A DNA stretch of 64,000 bases from Cyanoderma ruficeps (taxonomy: Eukaryota > Chordata > Aves > Passeriformes > Timaliidae). The translations under genes and the position numbers were made by a program. Positions 28,262 through 41,463 of the stretch are shown piece by piece. How positions within the stretch are numbered: position 1 is the first letter of the stretch; the number at the start of each line of letters is the position of its first letter. Location: assembly GCA_008694505.1 (NCBI GenBank), contig VZDJ01001050.1, positions 704,301 to 768,300 on the forward strand. The letters are read 5' to 3'. Below the pieces are notes generated by a model. It saw only the letters and a list, made by a program, of their open reading frames with translations. It had not been told where the DNA came from and ran no database searches.

Positions 28262-28580
28262 TACAAAATAAAGTTTATTTAATAATAAACAGTATTTTTA
28301 TTGTATTTACTGTATTCTTTTATAGATAGTTACATCTTTCATAGATCTACATATTAGATGCAATGTAATACATTATATTACATCTAATACATTAAAAAAT
28401 GGCTATCATTCTATAGTATATAAAGTATATAATATAGATTATATATGGGATACATATAATATACTATACATACATTATATAGTCTCTATAATAAAACAAT
28501 TACATAATAAAATATAACCTATTGTACTTCATATCATATATAATACATGTATGTGTTCTATGTATTTGTTTATATATGGA
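28262..28580. repeat. AT-rich low-complexity block (ATATA-type)
   Basis: This tract of about 320 bases is almost entirely A and T, with many imperfect TATATA, TATAGTATA and TAATATA pieces. It lies at the right end of intron 3, some 400 bases from exon 3. It may form hairpins. No gene is present. Confidence 0.8.
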
Positions 28581-28978
28581 TTGACACACCACCAGTTCAG
28601 TGGTGCTTCTTGTCAGACAGAAGGTGCATTGGGTTAATTATTTTGTACTTGTCAGGATGGCAAATTTTACCAAGATGTGCATGAACATAATCAGAGCTCT
28701 TCTAGACTTAAATCCAAGTTTATATTAGACCATAGGGTGAGATCAGGCAATGAACTGACAAAATTTTTGAGAAAAAGTTTAATCTAAAATCATATGAACT
28801 TTTCAGGTAACAGATCAACTGTTTGAACAATTTAAATAATACTTATATGGAACTTTATAATCTCTGAATCACCTACAACTTTTTTCTTAAGACACAATAG
28901 CAAACTATTTGCTCATTTTAACAAACGTGTTGTCAATGACAAGTTTTCTTAACTGCACCATTTAAACATAATACAAAC

Positions 28979-29063
28979 CCGTTCTAGAGATTCTATTTTG
29001 CTGTCTTTAGCTTGCAAAATCTCTAAAATTCTTCTGTCCTTGACTTCAGCTTTCTGTTTTTCT
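28979..29063 (-). CDS. CNTLN: CNTLN exon 3
   Basis: This 85-base exon has acceptor TTTCCAG at 29065-29064 and donor CGG|GTTTGT at 28978, a weak but legal site. The first base completes the arginine codon from exon 2. The rest reads EKQKAEVKDRRILEILQAKD and then SKIESLER, matching human EKQKSEAKDRKVLEILQVKDAKIQEFEQ. It is charged and helical, the beginning of the long coiled coil. The reading frame is intact and ends in phase 0, as exon 4 requires. Confidence 0.93.
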
Positions 29064-31094
29064 CTGGAAACAAACAAAAAAATAGACACTTTATTAGTCA
29101 TGATTTGCAGTTAATCATTTAAATTTTTCATGTCCCAATAATGAATGTCATTTTAAAGCACAGAAAATTAAATTATCTGAAGCTGACAGGCCCCGCAGAA
29201 TTAATCAGGGAGCATATGGCAAGTGACAGCAAATTACATCTGTAAACATCTAATGCAGCTTTGTTCAAAAAAAAACAGAAATAAGAGGTCTTAATATTTT
29301 TAAAGTAGCTGAAATTGTGTCTCACTCTTTCCCGAACTCAGAAAGTACACCTGAACTCAGAATGAGCAAAATGCTTTTGCCCCTTCTTTGCAACGTAGAA
29401 TCACCAAGCTACTTGGGTTTGTGAAGTCCTTATCTCCATTACATGGCTTTTTATGTCTAAAACAAAACTTTTGAACATCATGGATGATTATTTTACTATA
29501 TTTCACACGGACAGATTGTGTAATTTTTACCAGCAGGGAAAAAAAAAAAAAAACCCAGCTCAAAAGCTTGAACAAGGGGATGAGCAGAGCCACTCTATGG
29601 TTAATAAGTGCATGTCTATTATCATCTCTGTGACACTTTGCTTTGTATAACCAAGTACCTCACTGCTATCTTATTTCTTAACTGAGTTCAAATATTGATG
29701 CCCTTGCTGGCTTCCGTTTCAGGCAGAATAAAACAAAAGTTGCAACAATAAGACTATTCAGATTCCTTAGCACAAGTCAGAGTTCTTATCACATATATGT
29801 GATTAAAGAGCTGAGAAATACATATTCCCTAAAAATGTCCAAACATTTCAGGTAATCCCAGCACCACAGGTGACAGAAGGAGAAACTCATTCAGATTATT
29901 CATGTTCTCACAACACAGTTAAAACTTTCATCATGGCTGGTGTCAGCCACTTATGGAAGCTAGAGAATCCTACTCAAGGAACTCTTCTGCTATCAAATAA
30001 GGAATGTTTCAGAGCTGGAAGGGAATGAAACACTAGAACACAAGTCTGTAAATCTGATCTAAAGTGGATGAAAATACCCAGCTGTACACAAAAGGCATAA
30101 TCTGCTGAAGCATTTTGTAACAGTGGCCAAAAAGGATAGTAGATACATGGACAATTACTTTTCTCCACTATTAATATTACTGAGTAGTCTAATGCTACGA
30201 CAGATTCCAAAAACTAAACTACACTGCCATAACAGGCCATCCAACAATGTGGTCGTTTTTAATAAGGTTCTATGACTGCTAAAATATCTAATCCAATCTT
30301 GAGTAAATAAAGAATTAAAGAAAAATGGTATGGAATTTGAGGTGAGTGTTTTGGAAATTCAGGTCTCAAGGCATCGTAAGTAAAGGCATAGCTCTCTCCT
30401 ATTTCAAATAGAGCAGTAATGATTTGTTGTAGAACTTGAAGAAAACTAAGAAAAACCTACCTGAAAAGGTATGCATTTGAGCTACATTTAGCTTAGGAAA
30501 AATAAAAATATATCTGGGAAGCAGTCTTAGTCATTTGCATCACATCAAAAACAACCTACTTCATAAAGAAAAAACTCAATGCTGTGAAGTTAGATGATGA
30601 ATATTCAACAAATATTCCAAAAGACACTTAGTATCTGAAATGTCTGTAACATTTGAAGTGAGACTGAAACATAACAGAAAAATGAACATCAGATACTGAC
30701 CTTAAAGCATCTCATCACCTGCAATCAGAACTATCAAGCCATTGCATGATAAGTTGCTAGAAAGTCAAAAGCAGTAAAATAAATAGTACACAGTTTTTCA
30801 CAGTTTATCTTTGAAAACCTACAAGAAGAGAACTAAGTACACTGTGATTACAGAAATTCATGCAACTATGAAATTATTTGATGCTTTCAAAAGTTATGCT
30901 TTGATGTCCTTTCAAAAAAAAAAAAAGACATGAAAAAAAGGAGCACCACAGCCAAAGCAACAAACAGGTTTCAAAACATGACAGGTCATAAAACTGATTT
31001 ACTGCTTATAATAAGTATCTAGCTAACAGAAGTCACATTCTCAATTTTAAAAAATGGTAGAACACTTTTTGGTAGGTATATAAAAGTTTGTACT

Positions 31095-31834
31095 TGTCTT
31101 GGGTTATGGAGCCTAAGTTGTATATTCCATTTTCATCTGCTGAAAAGAGTTGGGGGGTTGTTCTTTATCTCTTGTTTACTCTGGAGGGAGGGGGGCGGGT
31201 GCCTTTTGATAATGGCCCAACGGTTAACACCAGGTAGGGCATTGTTCTTATCTTTCTCCACGATGGGCCATTACAACTCCCCAGGCTGTTTTCTTCCCCA
31301 AGCTGTTCCCCTTCCCAAAATACACCCACATTCCATCATCCTATTGTGAGATCCTCCACGCAGTGGGGGGAGCCAACCGTTCCTACCTGGATAAAACTGG
31401 GACTCCGAACCAGGATGCCCTTCTTGCTTCACCCAATTACCAGAAGAAGACTGGACCCTTCTCACCATCACCGGACCCTTTTGGCTACAGGATCATCTCT
31501 GCCTCAACAGAACCACACCTGCCACTCCAGGAGGACTTACTTTTGGACTGCTTCCAACACCCTGACCAACAGGCATCAGGTTGTAGCTCTGACTTTGTCA
31601 GGGCTTTCCAAAATTGTTGTTTGTTTGTTTGCTGGTTTGGTGGGGTGGTTTTGTTTTTCTACCACATTTGTATTATTGATATTCCTAGTAAAGAACCGTT
31701 ATTCCTATTCCCAAATCTTTGCCTCAGAGCCCTTAATTGCAAAATTATAATTTGGCGTGGGGTGAGGGGTTTACATTCTCTATTCTAAGGGGAACCCCAG
31801 TTTCCCTGGCAGATACTGTCTTTAAACCAAGACA
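31095..31834 (+). mobile_element. Complete solo LTR (ERVL-like) with 5-bp target-site duplication
   Basis: The element runs from TGTCTTGGGTT to AAACCAAGACA, giving a terminal inverted repeat of about 11 bases that starts TG and ends CA. It is flanked on both sides by GTACT (31090-31094 and 31835-31839). A 740-base unit with no internal retroviral genes is a solo LTR left by recombination. A 5-bp duplication is typical of class III (ERVL) elements. A TATA-like GGATAAAA lies near 31388 and a possible poly(A) signal AGTAAA near 31687. It lies in intron 2, antisense to CNTLN. The open frames across 31346-31788 are incidental. Confidence 0.93.
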
Positions 31835-34317
31835 GTACTAGAAAATATTAAAGACCTTAAAGAACAGGTGTTAGTAAGCAAAAATGTAAAAATGGCTGAA
31901 TAGCTTATTTTTATAATACTTAACCCAAAAGTCTGTGCATGAACCTGAAGGAGACATACTGTTCATGATAGGTACAACTTAAATGAAACAAAAACTGTTC
32001 CAATATAGAAATTTTAATGCTTCTTCATACATAATTACTTTGCTGCAGGATCCTAAATGGCTATCAACAATTACCCTTTCTCAAAGACAGTAGTTGCAGT
32101 AATAAAACCCCAAATATTTAGGGAGGAAGGTTATCACTCTCCCATATGCATGCTACATCATAACATATCTGAGGAAGTGACAGACCTATATTGACCTGTG
32201 AGAAATGTAACATACAAAGTTTTCTCAGGTCTTAATTACAGCTAGACAACTTAATAATTAAGATTAGACACACATACAACTAGCTGATCCAAAATCCTAA
32301 GAGCTTTAGAAGACAAAAAGTAAGTCTTTACTATAAAGAACTTAGAAGAGTCAGGTGCAGATATAGAAAGAATAATACCATTAACTGCACACAAGCCCCA
32401 TGAAGCACTGAACAGCACTGCCTCTAGCCCTCAGAAGTATCCTGACTTTAAGTCTACTACCCACAATATGCCACCATCTTTCCCATCTAATCACTGTCTC
32501 CTCCCTCGAAGTCAGCCTTTTGTAAAGCAAGATCCAATCAGAACACAAAGACCATACAATCAGATAGCCTCCTAACTCAACTATGCAATCATTACTTGAA
32601 AACCATTAATTGAACTTGTTTTCTAATGCATTAATTGATCTGAAAACCTGGTAAGTTACATAGACTTCCCTAAAGAACTTTAAAGTTGTGGGTGGTTAAT
32701 TTTTTTATATTTATTTTAGGAGAGAAAACCGAGAAAGTGAGTAAGTGAACCACAAACCAAGTAAGAGAAGACACAGCTCTGAAAAACAGTATGCACAGCT
32801 ATTTCTGACTTATTATTGGTAGCTAAAAATCTATGGAGCCTTCTGACTTTAGGAGATGGTTCCAAAATAGGGGTTCACAGAATAAAGTCTGGGACTGGAG
32901 AGGAAGAAAAAAAGAAACAGATCACTAGCAAAAATATGCCTGTAACAGATCTACATACTAGCCAACAGTTCACAGCGCATCTTTAGTTAAATGCAGCATT
33001 TTCCACTCGACCAATGCTTGGTAAAATGCTCCTTCAAACAAAGATGTCAAAGAACACAGTTTATAAACACAGATCTATCATCAGCATAATGAGTGGGAAA
33101 AGTTTAAATAAATTTAATATATTTTGCCTTTATGATACTTTCTTTCAAGCTCTCTAGATACCACATGCTTCCTAATGTCTCCAAAAATACCAAAAATAGT
33201 TTCACATGTAACCACTCACAGCTGAAGAAAAATGCTCTCATTACTAGAAGTTAGGTACACAATGGAAGTTGTCAAAAACCTAAAGTATAAACTGAAACGT
33301 CATATGCAACTTTATCAGCTGTTTCTCCTGATGGTATAGGATGTTTTCCCATGCTTCTCACAGGATAGCTCCCCACAGACACTCAAAGTAGCATATCTGA
33401 CTGGAACTTACGTACCATATTTGGATCCGCTGTCACACTTTAAAATGGGACTTGATAAGAATTGCAGTAATCATCTCTTCTTTTTTAAAAGGGTAACAAA
33501 TATTGGGGAAAATACAATCTTCAAACAACTTCATTCATTGAGCTATTTTGTATTTAAAATGTATTTTTAAAGGTCCATTGGAATATGGGGGGGAAAATTC
33601 AAGCACTGTCAAGAAGCTGATGATGATCAATGACTGAGACAAACTCCTGTTTAGCTAATTAGAATCACTGATGAGCAATAATGATGTGAGCTAAGAATAT
33701 CTGCAGACTTCTTTAGGATGAAAAATGGAGTGAAGAGAGGCTGTCAATTTGTACAAGTTCTAAGCTCCAATCAGTTTTCCCATGAGTACTACCTATTTTA
33801 AATGTTTAACACAGATGCATTTAGCTACAAAGATTATCAAGATCAGCTCCTCACAAAAATGAAGAAACGGAGAAAACATTCTTAAGCTTGACACATTTCC
33901 TCTGTTATGATTTTTTTCCTGTATTACACTCTACTCAATTATACAACAAGACTATGTTCTTGATGTTTGGCAGAAATGAAACATTAGACTTTGAGGAAAC
34001 ATTTACCCATGGATGAAGTATGAAAACAGAAAAAACCTTAATATTTTAAAAAAACAGAAGTCTGTTGAAATTTCTGAAAACAACATCCATCATAAAATCT
34101 TCAGCAAAACTAGTATGAGCAAAGAGGCATCCTGTATTGTACCAGAGGTCGAAGTCAAACAGGCACTTAATCATTTGTCAAGAAAAAGTAACTTGGAGTT
34201 GTATGTAATTATGTCACATTTACATCAATTAAATGAAAATAAATTTAATTAATAAATTGAATTTCTTGTTCACATGTTTCATGGAATACATCCTTTCAGT
34301 TTTACTGAAATTGCTAA

Positions 34318-34455
34318 TTAAAAAACCCAAAAACATACAAAAACCTCACAAACAACAAACCCAACAAAAATAATAATTTTTAAAAAAATCCCACAAAAAC
34401 AAACACCAAACCAAAACAAAAAAAAATCCCCAAAACATCCCCAAACCAAAAACAT
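34318..34455. repeat. A-rich low-complexity tract (AAAAC-type)
   Basis: The + strand is almost free of G and T here, made of repeats such as AAAAACC and CAAAAAC. The open frame on the opposite strand is a phenylalanine- and valine-rich artefact of this tract. Confidence 0.8.
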
Positions 34456-34970
34456 ATCTACAAATTTGGTCTTTAACAGAAAGCTAAGATTACACTGCAA
34501 ACTTTGGACAGTGTGGTAAAACAGTAAAGGCTGCATTTTAACAGTGTATCTACTACAATAAACTGCTTCCACAAACACTGTTACTTTTCAAAGACATTTC
34601 ATTGCTTCTAAAGGGCTGCAGAACTAGAAAGGATATAAAATATCAGCTGGTGTGATGCACCTCCCTGCCCTCCAACTTCCAAGAATTTTACAGACTTTCA
34701 CAATTCACACATTCTCTGTTTGTATTAAATATACTTAATCACCCATGTGCACAGTGAAGTAGAGCACAGATTGTCAATATTATGGTAAATATGGCACCAA
34801 TATTGTAATTACTGCATACAGTCACATCCCTGTGATTGTACAGTCAGTGGTTAGTAGATGCCTTAATCTTCCAAGTAGAAACTTCACTGTGTTTCCACAT
34901 ATTAAAAAAAAAAGAGCTAAATAGTTTTCACTTAATCAAGCGTTTAATTTCATCTAAGAGTCTAGAAGAT

Positions 34971-35024
34971 ATACTTCATGAACTACAATTATACTTATAT
35001 ATTTATACTTCATGAACTACAATT
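34971..35024. repeat. Short tandem duplication, 34-base period
   Basis: ATACTTCATGAACTACAATT occurs identically at 34971-34990 and 35005-35024, with AT-rich spacer between. Confidence 0.9.
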
Positions 35025-38000
35025 GATATATATAATTACTTTTTTCTTTTAATACTTTTTCTTTTAATTAGTACTTTTAAAGATTCAGACAGTATGGAGC
35101 AAAAAATAATTTAAATGAATACCACACATTTTGCACTTTTCTTACTGCTTTTCTAACAGCAGTTACTTTCTATAAAAAAAAAATATATACCTATTTTTGC
35201 TTCTTTACAAAAATAATTTAAGATCTAATTACAAATGCTAAATGAAATTGTTTCCTTAGGAAATTATCTATGGAGCCAGTTCTATATTACATGACACGCA
35301 TCAAAATGAAAAGGCATCATTACAGAAACATAAATTTTCTGGCATCTCTAACTTGATTGATTTAATTCATTAGATGATGTATTAAGGAATAAGACTCTCA
35401 TTTTAAGCATATGATGATGTCTTATTTTAAGTAACATAAAAAAATGCTAAATGTATTTTTACACTAAAGTAGTAAAAAAAGTGACATTTTTTCTCAATAA
35501 TTTTGCAAACACCTTTCATCTAAAATACGCAAGTTTTTACAGTGTTCAAAATATCAGCACTTCAGAACAGACTGCTTTAACATCTGCACATCACCAGGGT
35601 TTCCCCCAAGGATTTTTAAATGATGCCTGCCTGTGCTGAATAAAGTGCTAACTTGCACCTTGCATTTCAAACTGTGTCCTGAGCAGCCATCCAGTTGGTA
35701 CAACACCAGCTGAATTCCCAGAGGCCACTGTTCAATCAGGCTTGACTGCAATTATCATGTCAATATTTTGTGCTCCGATATGCAGATATGCACACATGCA
35801 AACTGCATAATACCTTCTTCTCCATGGAATGTTGACTTATGTTCAACGTTCTGAGAATTTTTAATGAAACAGGATATTAAACTTTCATTAACTGAAGAAA
35901 ATCACAATTATTTGACCTTAGCCAGAAAGGTTGTACTCTTACGCTCTATTATTCTGTCCAGTGTATTGAGTGATAGCAACTGGGCAGTCCATTGCGTTTT
36001 AAATTCAGATTGACAAAATGGCAATGGCTTACATCTTGTTTACATCATTGTCCTCCTGTCATTGTGTTTCCTGCTAATTTGTAAAAGGGTGTTCTAAGAA
36101 AGCTTCTGCACAATGTTTATCATCCCTTCAAAAAGATGCAAAATACAGATTTTCCATTTTTTCAATTAACGTAGGCATCTATAGTGTTCATTTATACAGC
36201 ACATTCACTTATCCTTTTACATAAAAAGTACTTGCCATTTTCAATAAATCTGCATATCATCAGTCAGTGAAGAATCTATGTCAACCTGTTTGTTTTTTCC
36301 CCAATTCACTATTCACAGGACACTGCAAACCACAGTATAAGCTCCTGCAATTACCTTTCCAAAAATTCTTTGGTTATTTTTGATGCCTTGGTTTTCAGCC
36401 ATATTTTTGTCCATCTGTTCACCTTTAGACAGATGTAACTCCTCAGGAAAAGCAACAAGAAAACTCTCAATCACTGGCACTAACATTCAGGTTGCCACTG
36501 TTTGTTAAGAGTGGCCTGAAATGATAGATCCATTCTTTGCCTTTGTTAGTACCTGCAACACACAGCATGCTTGAAATCTAGATGTGGAAACACCTCTGCA
36601 TAAGGCAGGCTTGCCAAAGGTAAGTATCTGTAAGGCTATCATCTCGCATAATACAACCTCCATGTACCAAGCCTTGTATTGCTGCCACAGTTTGATCATT
36701 AATGGATCTTGTTACATCCTCCTTCCAGAAGTAAGGAAAAGAGTCAGCTAGAAGCCCTAGAGGAAAATTAGTCTGTTGACTTGTCAAGCTTTCATGTACT
36801 ATAGAAGGAAGAGTCTTAAAGCATAGCTCTGAAGTTCAAAAAAATATTTCAAAACCTTTCATACTCTTGTCTGAACCCAACTCCATTTCAGTTTACACAT
36901 GCATTTACTTAATAAGAGCTATTTTCTAGCATCTTTTTTTAAATTGTCAAAAAAAAATCTTTCAAAAGGCAGCAATATTGAGATCAATAGCATTTAAAGT
37001 AGCTGGAAAGTGTACTAACATGAGTAGTAGTTTTACAATGGCTTGTTTAAAATACCTGGAGGCTTTTACATATCCCAAAGGTATTTCTCATTTGCACAGT
37101 AAAGATAATTTTTTGTTTATATCTGAATATTAAATTGGGAATATAGATACAGTTACCCAGCAAGAACTGCAAAGACTGCTGAAAAGTATAATATCATTGG
37201 TGTATTAGAGGAATCAGCAGCATAGCCATAAAAAAGTACAAGTTACGTTTTTACAATTTTAGGAGAGGAGAACTTCTATTTTGGGGCCATGAAAGCATTT
37301 GAAAATAACAGACAAATAATGGCAAGGTACTAGTAATTTCCCCAATGCCCCCCAAATTATATCTTTTATATTTTCCTGGTTTGTTTGGGAAAAGATACTT
37401 TAAGGAATTGTCTAATGCTATAAATAGAAATTACCTTACTGTAGAGCCAGTACTGTCCACTCAATTCCTCCTAATATGTATTTTCTTTTCTTCATCACAC
37501 ATCTGTGGTATAAGTTGTAATGTTCTAAGTGAACATTTTGCCCTGCACCTTTTCATTTTCATCACTGTAATCTCGTGAAAAAAGCCTAGCTATCTCTTTC
37601 ATCTATTTAATGGCAGAAATCCACTGGACCATATTGTTCGATTCTTTATAAATATATGATCTAGGAGGGTACACATGCCTGTGCTTCCTTAGATTCTGTC
37701 TGCTTCCATTACTTATCTGGCTTACATGACCTCAGGCAGTCTCCAACAAAGATTTGGTGGGGAATGACAGTTTCTCAGTTATGGAATTTTTGGTGGAAAG
37801 GGCACACTGAAAAATGAAGCTATGCAAATACTAGTGGTATCCAAGTCCCAAGAAGAAACAAAAAAAAAAATTAAATCCGTCCCATTCTGTTTGTTTCTAA
37901 CTCAAAATCTCACAATTAGCATAAGCAAGACAGAAAAAGTTCTGAATTTGAATATGACTGAGCCTCTGTTGTTCCTAATATAGATGAGAAGGCAAAAAAA

Positions 38001-40017
38001 ATCTGTAAGACTTAAATGTTTTTTATCAGATTTTAGTGTAAATTTTCAATTTCCAGCTCATCTGATAGAACTGTGTATAATATAGAAAAATGGGCTGCAA
38101 GCAGCACATATCCTCTCAAGTGACATGTTTCAGGAATCATCTTGCTTATAGTTATTTGATCATCCCATCTTTTAAACTCTTTAAACCCAGGTATTTTTCC
38201 CAGATTAACAAAGCCAGAAAATCTATTGTCCTGTAATTTTCTGGACAGCAGCAGTAGTAGATAGCAGATTCCCTGTAAAGCTAATCAATGTACTGGAACT
38301 AAGATAAACTATTACTAGCATAAAAAAAGGTAGGAATTAAGACAAAAAATCTTCTGAAAGGATGAGAGTGTGAAGAGGTACAGTCATGAAACTGACGCTA
38401 CTGAGGAAATCATTAAGGAAAGTATTAGCAGGAAAAGTTAAGACAGAATATATGGGGCTGTAATTTGGTTGTGCAGAAGGTTCAAGGGTAAAGCTAGGCT
38501 AGAAACTATTTCCAAAGCGGCAATTAGACCATTCTCAGGCAAAAGAGATGAAGCTACATCAATTAAAGAGAGAAATACAAACATTTCTCCATCTGTCAAA
38601 TCAAAGCAACCAAAAGTCAAAGTTGTGATCAATAAAACTCCTAAATACTGAATGGGTTTTGTCCAAACCTATTCCAGGATTCTCCGGAGTAATGATAACA
38701 CCTGAATTGCTGTGGAAGCAATTTCTTCTTTCTTAATTCCATATTTCAGAGAAACATAGAAACATGTATATAGTCTTGAGTTCAAAAAGGTTCTAAAACA
38801 TTAGTGTAATTTTAAAAGAGTAGAAGACATAAAAACTCTAGACAAGCACATTAACAGAAGTCCGTTGGTACAGTTTCACATACCCATCACCAGCCACTGT
38901 ACAGCGCAAAACACATACAAAAAATTTCAGCTTATTATCTTGCCTTTGTGAATCAAGGTGTTATATAAGAGCGCTGTATTCATTGTATCAATAAGGATAA
39001 TACACAAAATTACCAATTTTTGTTCTTAATAAAGCATAAAATAATCTAAAGCAAAGGACGACTATAAAGCATAAAAATATTCCTAGACATGAAGAATAAT
39101 AAACAAAGAAGAGAGACTCTATCTTATATAGGCACACAATTCAGGAACTCCAAATAATTCATTTATGGACCACTATTTAAATGTATGCTTTCTACATCTC
39201 TATACTTCAATTCATCCTAATATCCTGATTATTTTTATATGCAACATAAATAAAGAATGTTAATAAGCCTGAACATCTGCTTCTGCCTTCTTAAGCTCCA
39301 AGTAAAAGAACTACAATTTTCCACATTGTTCATCTATCTATAAAATGTGGTTAGGACAATAAAGTTTTTTAAGGTTTTCAATATAACTGTGCTTATATAT
39401 ATGTAATAATGTATGTTTACATACATTAAATACTCAATTTATATATTTTAAGCACTTCTCTCTTTTTTTTTTGTTTTACGAAGGAAGATTAATTCTACCA
39501 CCAATGTCCTCATGAAAACATGAACCAATTTTATTAGGAAACAAATCATTATGATTTTGCATTTCAACATAAATGAAGGATGCTATGAATTTGTGCATCA
39601 GTCTTCATCATATATTAAAATTATTTCCCAAATCAAACATGAAAACAGTATTAAAAATCGTATACTGTCTAAACAGCCAAGCTACTACTCTCTGCAATTA
39701 AATGCCCCAGTACAATGCCAGCAATTACTTGATATCAACATTGGCAATCATATGTGAACCCCTCAAAAACAGCTGTCTTAAAATAAGCTGCATGTCCTAA
39801 CACCATCAGTATCTTCCTCTAGATATGAATCCTTTAGAATATAAACTCTAGTTACATGATCACATTGTATTTTTGGACAAAAATTTTCATTTTCATGCCA
39901 GGCAAAACAGGGGACAACACTATAAAAATAGTCACGGAAAGGGAATTTCATCAATACATATAAATATCTCAAAGGTGGATGACAGGAGGATGGGCCCACA
40001 CTCTTTTCAGTGTTGTC

Positions 40018-40232
40018 TCAACATGTGGCAGAAATTCTTTACACTGAGGGTGGCAGAGCACTGGAACACACTGCCCAGGGAGACTGTGGAGTCTCCCTCT
40101 CTAGAGATGCTCAAAACCAACCTGGACACATTTCTGTGTCACCTGCTTTAGGTGCCCTGCCTTGGCAAGGGGGCTGCACTAGATCATTTCCTGAGGTCCC
40201 TTCTAACCCTAACAACACCATGATTATGTGAA
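40018..40232 (+). mobile_element. CR1 3' end, sense
   Basis: It contains TTTACACTGAGGGTGGCAGAGCACTGGAACACACTGCCCAGGGAG, ...CTGCACTAGATCATTTCCTGAGGTCCCTTCTAACCC and a degraded tail ACACCATGATTATG. It is a typical 5'-truncated CR1 of about 215 bases in intron 2. Confidence 0.88.
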
Positions 40233-40714
40233 ATGCACTCCTAGCTAAAATAGTTAATGCTATATTTTCACAAGTGAAAGAACATGTACAGATGAAGTCC
40301 AGAAAGGAAAGATGTGAACAACGAAACATGCCTTTTAAGATCAAATCACTCAATGGAAAACCAAAGGAGCCAGGATCCCTCATGAATCTATAACAAGCTT
40401 TCCAAGTAAAACTAGCATGCCATTTAAAAAGTTAAAATCTTTTTTTTTTCTGTTCTTGAAAAATCCCCTTTTTCGTTTTAAGAGGGAACTCATGGCACCC
40501 TAAGATAATTGTTTCAATTCTGACACCCGACTCATTCACATTTCACTTAACTTTTTTTCTACAAAAACCACCCGAATTCATAAATATTAACATCCCAAAA
40601 CAATCAACTGCATATCATGATAATTAGCTATCATTTATAAGAGTCAGATAATAGTAAGTATCATGAAGAAATCCTCACTATCCTCAGAGCAATAAGCTGC
40701 AGAGGTAAGACCCC

Positions 40715-40952
40715 GCTTGTCTTTGTCAATGGAGAAGGAAGCTTCTACAGTCAGCAAAAAGTTTCTCCCCCAGAGGGTGGCTGGGCACTGGAATAGGTTC
40801 CCCAGATCACAGCACCAGCCTGACATAGTTGAAGAAGCATTTGGACAAAGCTCTCAGGCACATGGTGTGACTCTCAGGGTGTACTGTGCAGAGCAAGTAG
40901 GACTCAGTTATCCTAACCTCTTCCAACTCAGCATATTCTATGATCCTATGAT
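40715..40952 (+). mobile_element. CR1 3' end, sense, second copy
   Basis: AAAAAGTTTCTCCCCCAGAGGGTGGCTGGGCACTGGAATAGG leads to CTCTTCCAACTCAGCATATTCTATGATCCTATGAT, which keeps the CR1 tail microsatellite. It lies about 480 bases downstream of the previous copy in the same orientation. The two differ in the body, so they are separate insertions. Confidence 0.88.
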
Positions 40953-41374
40953 AGTTATCTCTTCTCTTACCAAGTCTTAGCTTTTCACTTCCTCAAGAAT
41001 TCAGAAAGACGTAATTTATATATAACTTATCTAACCACTTAGGACACTGGAAAATTACCAGTCATTTTCCTCCTCCTGCTCTTTCAATAAGAAAACAAAA
41101 TACTGCAGTACATTTATGATTTAAAAATTGTATTCAACTGCAGCACAGCAACCTCAGTGAGAACAGATTTTAAAGTATGCTTCAACTTGCACCAAAAAAA
41201 GAAGAAAATTTGCAATGTATTCTAGGCACTGTTGACAAAATTTAACAATTAAACTTTTTCAACTCATTTTTAGAACTCTACATAGTTCTCATTTAGAAAG
41301 ATAAAGGATATAGTATTAGCAGGAGAGGTTGGTTGCTTTTAGGTTTTAGTAGCATGTTAAATCTTCAAACTCAC

Positions 41375-41463
41375 CTTTCCGTAACCATGCTGACAGCTTG
41401 ACTAAGATCTGGTTTTGACACATGGAGATGATTCCAAAGACACCACGCAAATTCTTTTTCAGC
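41375..41463 (-). CDS. CNTLN: CNTLN exon 2
   Basis: This 89-base exon starts in phase 0 and ends in phase 2. The acceptor is TTTCTAAG at 41465-41464 and the donor is AG|GTGAGT at 41374. It reads AEKEFAWCLWNHLHVSKPDL and then SQAVSMVTER, the final R being completed by exon 3. It matches the human segment ADKEFVWSLW...NPDLTQVVSLVVER, about two thirds identical by eye, and is the most recognisable non-repetitive part of the N terminus. No lesion is seen. Confidence 0.93.

Larger units (their letters stand above)
16648..28978 (-). other. CNTLN: CNTLN intron 3
   Basis: This intron is 12.3 kb. From 16648 to about 27147 I see no repeat of note and no exon matching centlein. Toward the right it holds a CR1 fragment (27148-27850) and the AT-rich block (28262-28580). 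Confidence 0.8.
29064..41374 (-). other. CNTLN: CNTLN intron 2
   Basis: This intron is 12.3 kb. It holds the complete solo LTR (31095-31834), an A-rich tract (34318-34455), a short duplication (34971-35024) and two sense CR1 3' ends (40018-40232, 40715-40952). The remainder is unremarkable AT-rich DNA. Confidence 0.8.

Noticed and set aside
31346..31788. Two overlapping + strand open frames of 134 and 141 codons
   Set aside because: They lie wholly inside the solo LTR and overlap each other. LTRs of this kind do not encode proteins.
34318..34578. 86-codon minus-strand open frame rich in F, V and G
   Set aside because: It is an artefact of the A-rich low-complexity tract.
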